The position numbers were made by a program, and so were the translations under genes. DNA of 64,000 nucleotides from Monodelphis domestica (lineage: Eukaryota; Chordata; Mammalia; Didelphimorphia; Didelphidae). The notes under the pieces are model-generated. The model was not told the DNA's origin, did no database searches, and saw only the letters and a list, made by a program, of their open reading frames with translations. This document shows positions 43,691 to 55,575 of the stretch, in pieces; positions within the stretch are counted from its first letter, which is position 1; every line of letters begins with the position of its first letter. The DNA lies in contig NC_077230.1 in the NCBI RefSeq assembly GCF_027887165.1, positions 34,547,351-34,611,350 of the forward strand. The letters run 5' to 3'.

Positions 43691-45659
43691 TGAGGAAATG
43701 GAGTGCCTTTTCTTCCTACATCTTATCTTTCAGCATGCAACTTTTGTCTTCATGCAAAATCTGAATAAAACTGAAGAGGGCAGTTCTAAAGAGAGGAAGC
43801 TGCTGAGGTATCTATACATATAAATGCACATATACACATATGTACACATATATACATCCATATATACATATCTATATGTCTGTACATGTATGCATGTGTG
43901 AACATAGAATGGCTTCCGCATTTTAAAGATTTTTTTCATAGACATTGAAAATGTTTTTTTTTTACCAAGAATTCCTTGAGAGCAGAGATTGACTTTTTTG
44001 TCTTTTTCTGTATCCTTGGTGCTGTACCTGGAACACTTGAGGCACTTACTAATGATTGTTGACTTATTCAAAACCTAGAATTTATTTTTTTAAGATATAT
44101 TATCTATATAAAGAAGAATGTGCATTTTTCAAAGACTTTCAAGTTTTTGAACTATAACACTAAAGGATGAGATAGGACACTTTATTATCCCTATTACTAC
44201 AAGAGGAACCTAAGAATCAGAGATGATGATTACCTTTGGCTTATATGTTTCTGTGCCAAGAATAATCCCATGTGCCTTACCACCAAGTTTATACTCTGCC
44301 TGATTATAAGTAAATTTTCTAGGAAAAAGAAACATATAGACATACACACACACATACAGACAAAACACAAATACACATACAAATGGTATCTAGGCTGCTG
44401 CAAGAACTGAAGCTAGTGAGGGGGGAAAAGATTGCAAAAACAGAAAATTACTCATAAATTTATAAATTACCTATCGTTAAGATCAACGCTGCCATACTCT
44501 TAAGGGATGTGCATTATACAATGTCACATGTATCTGATATCTTTTAATGTAAAATACTCTCTGTAAGGCTTATTATCTTGTTTTATCTTCATGACAACTC
44601 TGTGGTGAAGGTTACATAAATAATACTTTCCAGATTTTACAGAAAACAAAAAAAAAGGAAGATTCTGGGAAAAAGACAGTACTTGTTCAAGTACACCCAG
44701 CTAGTAAATGGACAAGCCAAGATTCTGTAGAAAGAATGCATTGTCACTTTAAAGATATATTACAGAATCCAAATTGTAAGAAGGAATGGAATACATTCTC
44801 TCCCTAGTTAATCTGTGTCACCCTAAGATTTTATTAAGAGTGGGACTCACTCTAATTCCCTACTTAAACTGAATGTGTAAATTCTAGCTTGAGTCTCTAG
44901 CTGCCTTTCTAATGAGATTCACCATCACCTTTGTCAGAGTTATGCAGAAAGTGAGGCAGGTCAAGATTCTTTTGAGAAAAGTGAGGTGGGGGAGGATTCA
45001 GTCTATTTCACCTTCTGCAGATTTGACTATACCATTTACTAGCTGTTTGGAACTTTGAACAACTTACTTAACTACTCATGTTCTTTAAATCTCATATGAA
45101 AAGTATTACTGTGAGAACACCAATCTGACCTTTTGGTGTACATAGTTTCAAAGGAGAAATGCTTGGAAAAAATATTGGACAAATAAAATAATGAAATATT
45201 ATATATACATTTACATATACATATACATATATACATATTTGGAAAAGAACGAGTTCTACATACCAACTAGTGAAGTTTCCAAAGAATACAGTTCTTTCAG
45301 AACAAAAATGACACAATAGAGAAAAGAGAAATGGATCCTATTTTGACTCTGGCAAAGGCTTAAAAGTACAGGTGAATTTGGAACAACAAATGCCCAGGTG
45401 CCAAGAAGAGGAAAAGATCATGAAAAAGTGGTTGTAATGGAACAGAGAGGATATTATGGAACAGTGATGATGTTATAAGCATCAGTGTTTGATATTAATA
45501 AACATTTTAATCACTGACATAGATGAAATAATAGATTCCATATGAAATTTGCAAATAATTTGTTTTAGCTATAATTTTCCCAAACCTAGTACTATGGAAA
45601 ATATATTTTTGAATGTTTTAAATGAATATTATTTTAGATATATCTGTATCTATCTCTTT
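43691..45659. other. Intron sequence with MIR/L2 fossils, no left-unit counterpart
   Basis: (CATA)n microsatellite at 43815-43880. An L2/MON-like tail lies at about 43970-44070 (ccttgagagcagagattgac, gtatccttggtgctgtacc). A MIR remnant is at about 44575-44740 (catgacaactctgtgg, gtacacccagctagtaaatgg). (CATATA)n lies at 45200-45235. No gene recognised. Confidence 0.55.
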
Positions 45660-46770
45660 CGATCTATATGACTGTCCATTTAATTTAACTGTTGGCAAAT
45701 AAGTTAGAGATGGCTTCCTTTCTTAGCTATAGATGTTAGACAACCTATATAGATGTTAGACAACCTATCTATATAGAAGGTTCATTAGAAATCACTTTCT
45801 TGGGTGTCATCATTTACCTGAATTTGTCTGGTATTGTGAATATGACAACTTTTGGAGCATCATTGCCATTGCTAACAGTAGGCAATCTGGTTCAGCCTTT
45901 TGAGTCTGGGGTGAATGAGTCACAGTGGGAAAGTGGATGATGCACATCAGGGGCTGTTATTTTTTTGGCTGCTGAGTACCATTATTATGGTGATATGTTC
46001 AGTTGGTGTTCAGGGAGGGTTAGGACCTCTACTGTGAGAGCTTGCTGAATGCTTTTCAGGGCTGCTTATCCCCGTTTGGTGTCTACCTCTTTCCCAGCTC
46101 TTACTTGTGGCTCCAAGCTATAGTTTTCAGCAGCAGGCTGTTAAAGCTGTCCAGGCAGATGCGTTAAGCTTGGGTTTATGTCTAACCCTAGCCTTGTGAA
46201 GACCTCTCCTGCGAGAACAGATGGATGAGGCAATTTGTTTCAGTAGCCATGAAGGTGGCTGAAGCAAACACTTTCGAGTGCTTAAAACTTGGATGGTTAT
46301 TAGAGACACTGACATCATTTAGGTGCATTTTCAGTCATCCTGACTTTTGTCTTGCCACAGGATTTAGATGACTCTGGAAGAAAGAGTGAGGCTGACAACT
46401 CTGGGCAACTCACTTAAATCCAATTCACACATAAGTTAATATATTACCCTGTGATGTCACTGGTATTCTTTGAAATGAAGGGTCACCACCACCACCACCA
46501 ATTGATGGAACATATTTTTTATTGACTGAATCATCCTTTTATCTTCTTAAATCTAGCTTTGTTTTAAACTGCCCTTGCAGCTGGCTAATATTTTCTTGTA
46601 GATTCCAAATGATCAGTTTTTCAGGAGGAAGCTCAAAAATTATCTATTTAATCCACTCATTTTGTAGGTGAGGAAAATGAAGCCCAGAGAATACATATAG
46701 ATGACTAGCTCCCCTGCTAAGACTTCAAGTGTCTTGCCTCTAAATCCAATGCTCTATATTCTTACCTCTG
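45660..46770 (+). repeat. Segmental duplication block 3, right copy
   Basis: Collinear with 9290-10275 (see there). It ends about 115 bp before exon E. A (CAC)n run at 46488-46503 and a MIR-like remnant at 46615-46760 are shared with the left copy in degraded form. Confidence 0.8.
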
Positions 46771-46886
46771 CATGATAATATAGAGGGTCATTAGCAATAG
46801 GAAGCAATTAAAGGTTGCTGTTGCCTCTGGTTAAACCTAGGAAGAAACTTATACTGTTCTACTCATTGAATTATTCATATTCTTAG

Positions 46887-46989
46887 ATATCACAATTAAA
46901 AAAGAACCAGTAGAAGAATTAGTAGAAGAGGAGATCAGCAGTGGCAAACCTGCAATGGGAAAAGCTATAATGCAGTTTTCCTGGTTTTG
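46887..46989 (+). CDS. Exon E: acidic linker exon before the SAM domain
   Basis: Acceptor atattcttag, donor tg|gtaaga, 103 bp, phase 1 in and phase 2 out. Joined to B' it gives D, then ITIKKEPVEELVEEEI, SSGKPAMGKAIM and QFSWF, with Cys completed by exon F. The E-I-S-S-G-K stretch echoes the E-D-[LI]-[ST]-x-G-Q endings of exons B and B', hinting at an old internal exon duplication. No known domain. Its phases match both neighbours exactly, which supports it strongly. No left-unit copy is found. Confidence 0.68.
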
Positions 46990-47786
46990 GTAAGAGATGT
47001 GCTTTTTATAAATGGATAACAAAGTTCTTAACAGACAAAATAATTTATTTCTGCTGGATTTTACCCCATTGGCTACCATTTTGCAGTGTTTTTCCTTTAT
47101 ATAAAAGAACCTCATTATTTCTATATGGTTTCTCAGTTGTTCACATCTTCCTCAAATGGACTCTGGCATAGAGGTATCCAACTCACAACCTATGGATGTG
47201 GCCCCAAGAGATCCATTTCTTTTTGAGTTTGATAACACCAACATAGAGGAAAAAATATAGGACATAGAGTGTATCTAGGGTCAAATTGGAGCTTTGTCAC
47301 TTCAACTTGTGTGATTGAGGTTATGTGATTTCTGATCAATACGTTTGAGATTTCTCATCTATATAAAATGAGGGGATGGCACAAGTTGACATCCAGTGTT
47401 ACTTTCAAATCTACATCAGGGAAACTTCAACTCCTTACAAGACAAATCATGTATTAGTTGTGTTTAATGTAGAGGAGGAAGCGGTAGAGAGATGATACCA
47501 TGCCACATGCACAAAACTTTTAACTTAATTGACTTCCATTTCTTGTTTGTTTCTTTTTTTTAACATAAAAGTCAGGTTAGGTTATACCTATTCTCTTCGA
47601 TATATTCCAACATAGACATGTGCCCTATAAAAAACTAATGTTCCTTTAACATATGGCTTTATCTTTCTTATGGAATTGAAATTTATGAATTTTTATAGTG
47701 TGTTTCTCTTTAGGTAACTTTTTGCATCATAATAGAATGTATTTTGTGCTTTAATTATTTCCCTCTCAAATCTTGGATGATTCTAG
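46990..47786. other. Intron E-F
   Basis: 797 bp, AT-rich, no recognised element. Confidence 0.6.
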
Positions 47787-47883
47787 CAATGTCCAAGGAT
47801 ACAATTGGAGGAACTTCTTTTGTTTTAAAAAACATGATAAACAAGTAAAGAATGTGCGCAAGCAGGAAGAAACTGACCTAAAG
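47787..47883 (+). CDS. Exon F: basic linker exon before the SAM domain
   Basis: Acceptor gattctag, donor aag|gtaaat, 97 bp: 1 nt completing Cys (TG+C), then 32 codons to phase 0. Encodes NVQGYNWRNFFCFKKHDKQ and VKNVRKQEETDLK, rich in aromatic residues followed by a basic, probably helical stretch. Links the acidic segment to the SAM. Family not recognisable on its own; phase and position support it. Confidence 0.68.
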
Positions 47884-48097
47884 GTAAATTTTCATTATGT
47901 GAAATTTGTCATAAAGATTTATGTGCGTATCTCCATTTTAATTACTAGGGAATGAGCTTTTAACATAATCTCTAAGACCCTTTCGCAGTTTTCACTGTCA
48001 AGGGTTATATTAACATAGGCCAATCTAAGCTTTTAAATATTGTCTCTCTTGATCTCTAGCTATTTGATGACGCCTCTGCTTCTTTTATACCCCAAAG

Positions 48098-48235
48098 CTG
48101 CTGGTGTCTGACTGGACAGAAACTCAAGTTGGCCATTGGTTAAAGAGTATTGGAATGAAAAAATATATCCTGAAATTTGATTATAAAAGAATAAGAGGTC
48201 AAGAACTTCTTGAATTAGACAATGATGCATTAAAA
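48098..48235 (+). CDS. SAM domain exon 1
   Basis: Acceptor taccccaaag, donor aaa|gtaagc, 46 codons, phase 0 both ends. VSDWTETQVGHWLKSIGM, then YILKFDYKRIRGQELLELD and NDALK. Neurabin-1's C-terminal SAM reads EWTVQQVSHWLMSL, EFSAQNITGEQLLQLDGNKLK, so the W-x3-QV-x-HWL and G-x-x-LL-x-LD-x-x-x-LK signatures coincide. SAM domains form homo- or hetero-oligomers, and in neurabin this domain is the last folded unit. Strongest single family assignment with the PDZ. Confidence 0.9.
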
Positions 48236-49477
48236 GTAAGCTTCAGAATTGGCTCTTTATATATGCTACATACAATTATATATTAACTTCTTTTATGGTG
48301 GGCATTGGATGAAAAACAGTACAAATAATGGGATTCCTATATATGGCCCATTTGACAACCTTATGGTTTTAAGGAAAACATGTTAACTACCTTTTTGAAT
48401 GTAGTTTCAAGAAATGTTTTTTAATGTGATTTGCTCCCCCTTTTTTTAGTATTCAGGCCATATTCCTTTTCATTTCTATTTATTTATTGAAACCTTATAC
48501 CTTCCATCTTAGAATATATAACATGTAAGTTTCCAAAGAAAAAGAATTTTAAGGGGTGGGCAATGTGAGGCAAGTGACTGTCTCAGCATCATACTTCTAG
48601 GGGGTCACATTTGAAACCAGGTCCTCTTTTCTCTAGGTCTGCTTCTCAATCTATTGAGCCACCATTCTTTTTTTTCTTTTTTTAGAATTCTATCTATTAA
48701 CAAACACTGGAAAGCAGAAAAGCAATATTTTAATTTTGTACCAGGCAGATTAACTTCACTGAAACAGATTAAAAAACAGTAATCATGGGAAATGGCAAGC
48801 TTTCATTTCATTTATAGTAAATAAAATATCAATATTTTAAGCTTTAAATAGCAAATATTGGTTAGAATAACATCTTTGTCATTGACCAGAGGTACTAGAG
48901 GAATATGATAATTGACTACACAAAACCCTGAAATATATTCTACTTGGATTCATTTGCCACATAAGAAAATATTAGGAGGATTTTTTAAAATGTAGCTTCT
49001 TTCACAATTATTTCTAAAATGTTCCTAATGTATTCTATTTAAGTACCTCTAAGCTGTAAATTTCTGATATTCTGGGTTCTTCAATTTGAAGACAAATGAA
49101 AATTATGCAATTAAAAATAATAAAAAAATATATAGTGTTTCAAATGCTACCATCTCTGGGCTCCCAACCAGTTAAGCAAATAAAAATTAATAGATGAGAA
49201 ATGTAGCTTCAAGTATAATTATGATACCAATAAGAAGTACCAACACTCTTCTTAGAAAAGATAGTTTTTATGTGAATTCCTTAATGCCTTTTAGAGTTCT
49301 ACAATGTAATTTTTTTACTTCATTCAGAGATATGGAATATTTTCCTAATGTTGTAAAATCTGAGTTCTTCAGAAATGATACTTAATTTAATGTTCAGGTT
49401 CATTATGTAAAGAGTTATAAAATATATTCATTTGAATGCATGCATGTAAAGTAACAGCTTTAATTTTTTTTCCAAAG
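48236..49477. other. Intron between SAM exons, with an old SINE
   Basis: A degraded minus-strand SINE occupies about 48485-48665 (ctcaatctattgagccaccat at its head end, gaggcaagtgactgtctcag in the core). The rest is AT-rich and unassigned. Confidence 0.7.
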
Positions 49478-49558
49478 TGCATTGGCATCACTAAGAAGAG
49501 AGATCGCAAGAAAATCCTTAAGGGAATTAAGAAAATTCAACAGACAGAAAAAAATTAA
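49478..49558 (+). CDS. SAM domain exon 2 and C-terminus
   Basis: Acceptor tttttttccaaag, phase 0, CIGITKKRDRKKILKGIKKI, then QQTEKN and TAA at 49556-49558. Matches the LGMT...DR...KK-L-K last helix of the neurabin SAM. Neurabin continues with a long basic tail after the SAM; here the protein stops almost at the domain end. The poly(A) signal AATAAA is at 49977. Confidence 0.9.
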   Translation, partial: CIGITKKRDRKKILKGIKKIQQTEKN

Positions 49559-49982
49559 TACAATCTAACAATTAAATATATCAAAAAGATAATTCTGGAA
49601 GATACAGCAAAAATGAGAAAAATATAATTACATGATATTTACCTTTACTCTACTACTTCAACATATTATTGAAACCTTCTGATTCTTCTGCCATGAATCT
49701 AGCACACATTTACTGAGGAGCAGTGATGGATGGAATGACCATATAAGCCAAGAGATTTTGGTGGACCACTGATCAAGGTGTTCCAAAGATGATCATTCAT
49801 TCACTCATTTCTGCCTTAGCCTGAGAAAGAGCATCCTGTTTGTTGCACTCTGGATTCCTTTTTTATCTTTGGACCTAGGCTTTTCAGCCTTTGTCTACCA
49901 ATTCTTATGTTGTGTATACCTTAGAGAATAATTACCATGATGTATATCCCCAATTAATTCACTATGCAATTTTGAAAATAAA
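49559..49982 (+). promoter_or_regulatory. 3' UTR with poly(A) signal
   Basis: 424 bp from the stop to AATAAA (tgaaaataaaaactctgtctgc, signal 49977-49982), followed by a T/G-containing stretch (ctgtctgctctttgatg). No element is inserted in it. This defines the likely 3' end of the middle gene copy. Confidence 0.7.
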
Positions 49983-51430
49983 AACTCTGTCTGCTCTTTG
50001 ATGCCTACCTTCCATTAGGAGAGAAAGTTGATTTACCCCAATCCACATAGAATTGGGTCAGAAAAAAGAATATCAACGTTTGTTGCCCAAATAACAAAAA
50101 TCAATCAGTAGAATTATAATCATAGAAAAAGAAAAAAAGAGCTGCAATCTCATAAAACTTTCATGACTCATTGACATTATATCTTGTTTTTTTTTCAGAA
50201 AAATGGTTCAAATTATAAGAAATTTTCAGGAACTACAACTAAATTGTTAAATATACATAGAGGACAGTAACCTTATAGAATAATTCTTTGACAAGTAATT
50301 AAGAGGTCTGCAATTTGTTTTAAGTATATGCAATTTTAAACATTTTAGTGAATACCTCTGAGAGTCAGTAAAGTCATCTCTAAAATGAAAGCAACTACAT
50401 TAGTTGATTGTTTCTAGCTCTATGGTTGTTTCTAGCTCTCATCTTATCAAGAATGTCTCCATGCCTCTCTCAGTATCTATTTTTACTTCTGCCTTTCTCT
50501 GTTTCTTAGAATAATTCAATAATGAAAACAACAAAGGAACAGGACATATTGAAAACAATGATTGTTCTATGTACTGTATGCCTGGGTCCAAATGTTGTAT
50601 CTGAAGCTTGTTTACTATCTGTTACAATGAACTATCTCCTTGGTTTTTAGTTTCTTCATATGTGAATTGAAAGCATTGTTTTTGTAGTTGGGATTCAGCA
50701 ATTTCTAACATAACTTCCTTTATGACACCATAACACAATCAAAATAATAATTAAAGGACTATAAGCAAAGTACACAATAAAGGGAGGCCCCTCAAACAAC
50801 AAATTATATGATTTAAGTATAGGGTGATGGATAATGATGATAATAAAATAGCATAGCAAAATTTCTGCATTGATGATGCTTGGATGATTCTCACTGAAAA
50901 AATTATGTCCTAAAATTGACAGAGAGTTAAGATGAAGTAAGTGGACAGCACATTAAAAATAGAAAATCAATACACATGTTAGCTAAACCTAACATGTACA
51001 AAAACTTTTAATTAGAAAAGACACAGAGAAACAAAATGTTCCACAAAGTGGTAAACAAAATGAAAAACTGATTCTTCAAAAGTGCCAGAAAAAAGGTTAG
51101 ATCTTGAGCCCTAACAAACCAAAAGTGATGTGGAATAAAATGTGAAATTGAATAAGAAACAAGAACAGGAATGTCAGAAGCCATAAAAATCATCCCTATA
51201 TCTCCTTGATATTACTTGGTTGTATCCCAGATTACCTTTGTTTCCTGCCAAAACAAATGAAAACCCAAGAGACACATTACCTACCAGTAACCACATAAAT
51301 GATCCAAATGTATGTAATACTCTTTACAAATCTGAAACAAACTAACTCAGAAAAGAGAACTGATTTCTGGAGAAAGTAACAAAAAATTATTATTTCAAAA
51401 AGAGATCATTTTTTTCCATATGAATTTTTT
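49983..51430. other. Intergenic sequence between gene copies 2 and 3
   Basis: AT-rich, no gene, no clear repeat. The frame on the minus strand at 51008-51193 has no support. Confidence 0.5.
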
Positions 51431-51431
51431 T

Positions 51432-51520
51432 CAGAAAATATAGTTTTTCCAGGTAACTTTAGGAATTATGAAGCAAGTAAGTTATAGACTAATTAATGCT
51501 ATTCATACATACTGATTTTT
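51432..51520 (+). repeat. Long direct repeat flanking an L1, left copy
   Basis: cagaaaatatagtttttcca through catacatactgatttttt, about 89 bp, repeated at 52081-52170 with about five differences and one short indel. It brackets exactly the truncated L1 at 51521-52072. Confidence 0.9.
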
Positions 51521-52072
51521 TAAAAATAATATTTTATTTGATCCTTTCCAAGCATTATTCATTAAAGACAAAGATCATTTTCTTTTCCTCCCCGCACTCC
51601 CCATAGCCGACACGTGATTCCAGTTGGTGTCACATGTGTTCTTGATTCGAACCCATTTCCATATTGTCAATATTTCCATTAGAGTTTCGTTTAGAGTCTG
51701 TCCTCTGTCATGTCCCCTCAACTGCTGTAGTCAGGAATTTGCTTTTCTTCGGTGTTTCCACTCCCATAGTTTATCCTTTGCTTATGAATAGTGTTTTTTC
51801 TCCTAGATCCCTGCAGATTGTTTCGGGCCATTACACCACCAGCAATGGAGACCTCCATTACATTCAATTATACCACAGTGTATTAGTCTCTGTGTACAAT
51901 GTTCTCCTGGTTCTGCTCCTCTCGCTCTGCATCACTTCCTGGAGGTTGTTCCAGTCTCCATGGAATTCCTCCACTTTATTATTCCTTTTTGCACAATAGT
52001 ATTCCATCACCAACATATACCACAATTTGTTCAGCCATTCCCCAATTGAAGGGCATCCCCTCATTTTCCAAT
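51521..52072 (-). mobile_element. 5'-truncated young L1
   Basis: About 550 bp of L1 3' end, nearly identical to 10312-10870 of the intact copy. It includes the last 66 codons of ORF2 (52064-51864), with one clear K-to-E difference and a short change at the C-terminus. The A-rich end is at the left (aaaaataatattttatttg). Flanked by ~90-bp direct repeats instead of the usual short target duplication. Confidence 0.93.
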
Positions 52073-52080
52073 TTTTTTTT

Positions 52081-52170
52081 CAGAAAATATAGTTTTTCCA
52101 GATAACTTTATAGGAATGATGAAGCAAGTAAGTTATAGACTAATTAATACTATTCATACATACTGATTTT
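52081..52170 (+). repeat. Long direct repeat flanking an L1, right copy
   Basis: Partner of 51432-51520. Both copies are preceded by a T-run ending tttcag and continue through taagttatagactaattaat. Confidence 0.9.
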
Positions 52171-52734
52171 TAAAAATTTCAATTAAATTCTTGGGGGGAA
52201 AGCTATATCAATTTAACCCCCAAAAGCATTGAAAATGATTTGATTTGGATATGTACCTGAGATGTAAAAATTTGACATTTGGAAAACAATTTATATGATT
52301 AAAATATTTAAAATGAGACACCCAAATCACATTTATCTCAACCAATATTTTAAGTCTTTGGCAAAGTAAAAAAACTCTATGGAGCAAAAGTTTACAATTT
52401 TTGGAAAAAAACGGTTAAACAGTATCTTAATAGGAGTTGGCGGGTTTGACATAAGAAAATACTAGAAAATTAGTTGTTCAGTATGAGGAATGGAAAGGTG
52501 AAGTTGATCTAGTATATTTTATCTTACATAATTCCATATGAGTTATTAATGCCTTAAGGAGAGATAAAAAGATTTAAGGATATTAAATAAATTGTAGAGG
52601 AGAAAATATTAGATCCATTTCTTGATGATACTTACTTTAAAAAGTACAGGCAAATCAACCAAGCAACTGAGGCAGTATTTCCAGTAAGATTTCAAGCTAC
52701 GAAATAGATTTAATAGTTCTATTTGTCAATCAGT

Positions 52735-52870
52735 CAGCCAGCCAATAAACCTTTATTAAGTCACTAACTTGACAGGAACAGTGATAAACACTGTGGCCAG
52801 GAAGGAAGGTCAAAGACAGTTCCTAGAGGTGAAGTGCTCAAAGATTATCGGGGGACACAATATGTAAAAA
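52735..52870. mobile_element. MON-type SINE fossil
   Basis: aataaacctttattaagtca, acaggaacagtgataaacactgtgg, aagacagttcctagagg and gggggacacaatatg follow the MON1 order (cf. ttattaagcacctactatgtg, aggcactgtgctaagc). Diverged. Confidence 0.65.
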
Positions 52871-53459
52871 TTTCACATAAACAAGCTGCTGAGAGCATGA
52901 GTTTGAAGTCAATCAACAGATAGAAAGAAGGGATCCTGCAGAAGGTGCATTTCAAAGTGGGTTTGTGAAGCTGCATGCTGAAGTTGGGGAGATCTGCAGC
53001 AGAGATGAGGGGGAAATCATTCTAGGCATGAGGAGACAGCCAAGAAAAATGCTTAGTCAGTTGATGAATCATCTTTTAAGGACAAGAAATGGACCAGAAT
53101 CACTAGAAGACAAAAACATTTGAGTGATAAGAGCTTTTGGGTAGGACTGGAGAGTTAGGATCTAAGAAAAGTAAGTCTGTAAAGGTACACATGGGTAGGA
53201 TGCTACAAGTCTTTTCTACATCCAATAATATTTCACAGATAACCTTGGAGGAATTAGGGAATCTCTGGGGCTTATGAAGAAAGGCAGACATGAGGAGAAG
53301 GGTACTCTGCAGGATTACTAAGATGCACTGGAGGGGAAGAGAGGCTTGTGGCAGGTAGAACAACCAGCAGCCTACTGGAGCAGTAGAAGACTTGCTCCAG
53401 GGTTTGGGCAGTGTGTCAGAAAAGGAAAAGGCATGAAGGAGATATGTTACAAAGGACAA

Positions 53460-53920
53460 ATCAACTGGCATGCTTGGCAACTGATTGGATATGAGGAGTG
53501 CAGGCTGGGTTAGGTTGTGATTCTGGGGCACTGGGAGCATGGCAGTGCCCTCAACAATGAGAGAATTTAGAAAGAGGGAATAATTTAGATTATTTATTGA
53601 GAGGGAGGACTGAAAGGAGAGGAAGACATGTTCTGTTTTTATAAATATTGAGTTTCCGATATATATGGGACCAACCAAAAATTCCCAAATGGAAACAAGA
53701 AAAAAAGTTAAAAACTATCCCACTTTCACTGGAGCCACTTTGAAAACCAATGGCCAACGAGGTCCTTTTGTTGTCCTCTCCCAGGACAATACTCTTTAAC
53801 AACTCTGCCCACTTCTGCTCCCAAAGAGATAAAAGAAAACCGTGCTTTAGGACATCGACAACATGAAGCAATAGTTGTAAAGAGTGAAGAACTATAGAAA
53901 CATGCATGGACTATATGCTA
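53460..53920 (+). repeat. Local tandem duplication, left copy
   Basis: ggcaactgattggatatgagg, accaaccaaaaattccc, cctctcccaggac and caactctgcccacttctgct recur in the same order at 54768-55200. Identity is moderate. No coding signal; the open minus-strand frames at 53103-53907 are not supported by any family. Confidence 0.5.
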
Positions 53921-54457
53921 TAGCACCCTTGAGCTATTTAGCTTTAGAATCTTTTTGTTTTTTAATTCTTACTATAAGCTTTTAATAGACACAAGGATCA
54001 TTTGTTTTAGTTCTGTTTTTAGACCTGTGGCCTGAGGGAGCCATGTGCACTAGGAAAGAAAATAGGAAAAGTTACTTGGTTTAGAGGATCATATGTGTCA
54101 TCTAAGTTTCCCTAGTGCATATGGAAATATAAATGATCCAAGATAATTTCTTGGGATCTGAGAATGTCCATGAGAATAATAATCCACAGGAAGATCTCCA
54201 TTGACTGCTGCTGCTGAAAGTAAGGACAAACTTGAGAACCCAATGACAGTTTTATTCTAAAGGCTAAAGCCAGAGATAGGGACTTGTGTATTTCTAAAGG
54301 GACCGACTTCTGTAGGCATGATGTGGCCTAGGAAGAAGAATCAAATTTCAGTTCAACAGGACTAAAACAATAGGAGATTCAAGAATGCCTGATTCCCTTT
54401 TACATGTGAATAAATTCTGTCACAAAGGTAAGTTTAATAAGAAGTTAAGGTGGCAGC

Positions 54458-54462
<5 letters not shown>

Positions 54463-54492
<30 letters not shown>
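54463..54492. repeat. (TG)n microsatellite
   Basis: About 14 TG units between the two copies of the local duplication. Confidence 0.95.
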
Positions 54493-54493
<1 letters not shown>

Positions 54494-54767
54494 GAATCAT
54501 TTTCAATTGCAAACAATATTTAATACTAAATCTAGGAGGAGATAGGAAATCTTTACAGACTACTGTGTAGAAAGACAGACATAAGGTGACATAGTTATAC
54601 CTTTCTTTGAAAGCTCAATGCTGGAAGCACTGGATTAGGGAAGGATATGGCAGATTTTGCAGCAATAATGCAGGCTTCAGGGGAGAAAGACCTGCTAAGA
54701 AGTTTTGTGTGAAAGAAGGGCAGGCCATGTTAGAGAGAAATGTTGGAAACGTCTCCACAGATAAGCT

Positions 54768-55210
54768 TTGGCAACTGGCTGGATGGAGGAGGAATGATGG
54801 ACTGAGCCTGTGAAGAAGACAATATTTGATGAGGCAGGGTGATGAAATAGTGAGAGAGAGAAGAGGAAGAGGGGAGATTTTCTGATTAGAAAATAAGAAT
54901 TTCAGCTTTGGAAATACTGAATATCAGATGTTTATAGGACAATGGTATAATTTAGAGAGGCATTACCTACCAAAAATTCTAGACTGGGATCTGGAAAGCT
55001 TACCACAATCTCAACACCCAAAGATTAAAGCCCAAATATTTGGAGAACCAAAAAAAAAAACAAAACAACCCACCCCAATATACTTCTTTTTCACTGTCCT
55101 CTGATCAGGACTGATCTTCCTTCACCACTCTGTCTACTGCTGCTGTCATAGAGCTAGAGAAAACATGCTTTTTGATGTCAGCAATAATTCACATTAGCTG
55201 TTGGGAGTGG
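54768..55210 (+). repeat. Local tandem duplication, right copy
   Basis: Partner of 53460-53920: ggcaactggctggatggagg, acctaccaaaaattcta, tcctctgatcaggac, ccactctgtctactgctgc. The region continues in parallel up to a SINE at 55384. Confidence 0.5.
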
Positions 55211-55383
55211 AGCTATGTGGAAACGTGAGAGTGGTTTGGGTCCCTGAGTTGATTACATTAAAAAATTCCTTTAAAAAATCTTTTTCTCAACACTTTTCAC
55301 ATTTACATAAAAGGTTTTTATTCTTTTTAATTTTACATAGTTACAAGAGCCTTAGTTTAAAAGCCCTGGTTCACTTAAAAAAT

Positions 55384-55575
55384 AAAACAAACAAAAAACC
55401 CTTGCCTTCTCACTTAGAATCAATGCTGTGTATAGTTTCCACAGCAGTAGAGTGGTAAGGGCTAGTCAATGGGGTTTAATCTTCTTGCCCAGGGTCACCA
55501 AGCTAGGAAGTGTCTGCGGACACATTTGAACCCAGGACTTGGCTCTCAATTCACCGAGTCACCCAACTGCCTCCA
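55384..55575 (-). mobile_element. Marsupial SINE, minus strand
   Basis: Inverted head caattcaccgagtcacccaactgcc at the right, gcccagggtcaccaagctagg in the core and tagaatcaatgctgtgtat in the tail half. Flanked by a possible duplication of ctggttca (about 55365 and 55577). Confidence 0.85.

Larger units (their letters stand above)
22448..49982 (+). other. Neurabin-like gene, middle copy (PDZ - linker - SAM)
   Basis: Locus-level entry joining the PDZ exons (22448-25247), linker exons (36206-47883) and SAM exons (48098-49558) to the poly(A) signal at 49977. Domain order PDZ, coiled/acidic linker, C-terminal SAM is that of neurabin-1 (PPP1R9A), a protein phosphatase 1 and F-actin scaffold. Sequence is far too diverged to be the mammalian PPP1R9A orthologue, so I read it as a neurabin-like paralogue. 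The N-terminal actin- and PP1-binding part is not seen for this copy. Whether all exons are in one transcript is inferred from order and phase. Confidence 0.65.

Noticed and set aside
22448-49558. Assignment as the orthologue of PPP1R9A itself
   Set aside because: Domain order fits but residue identity in PDZ and SAM is too low for an orthologue of a strongly conserved mammalian gene, and copies are tandem.
53103-53907. Minus-strand frames of 191 and 105 codons
   Set aside because: Hydrophobic, compositionally odd, lie in a locally duplicated non-coding segment whose second copy is not open.
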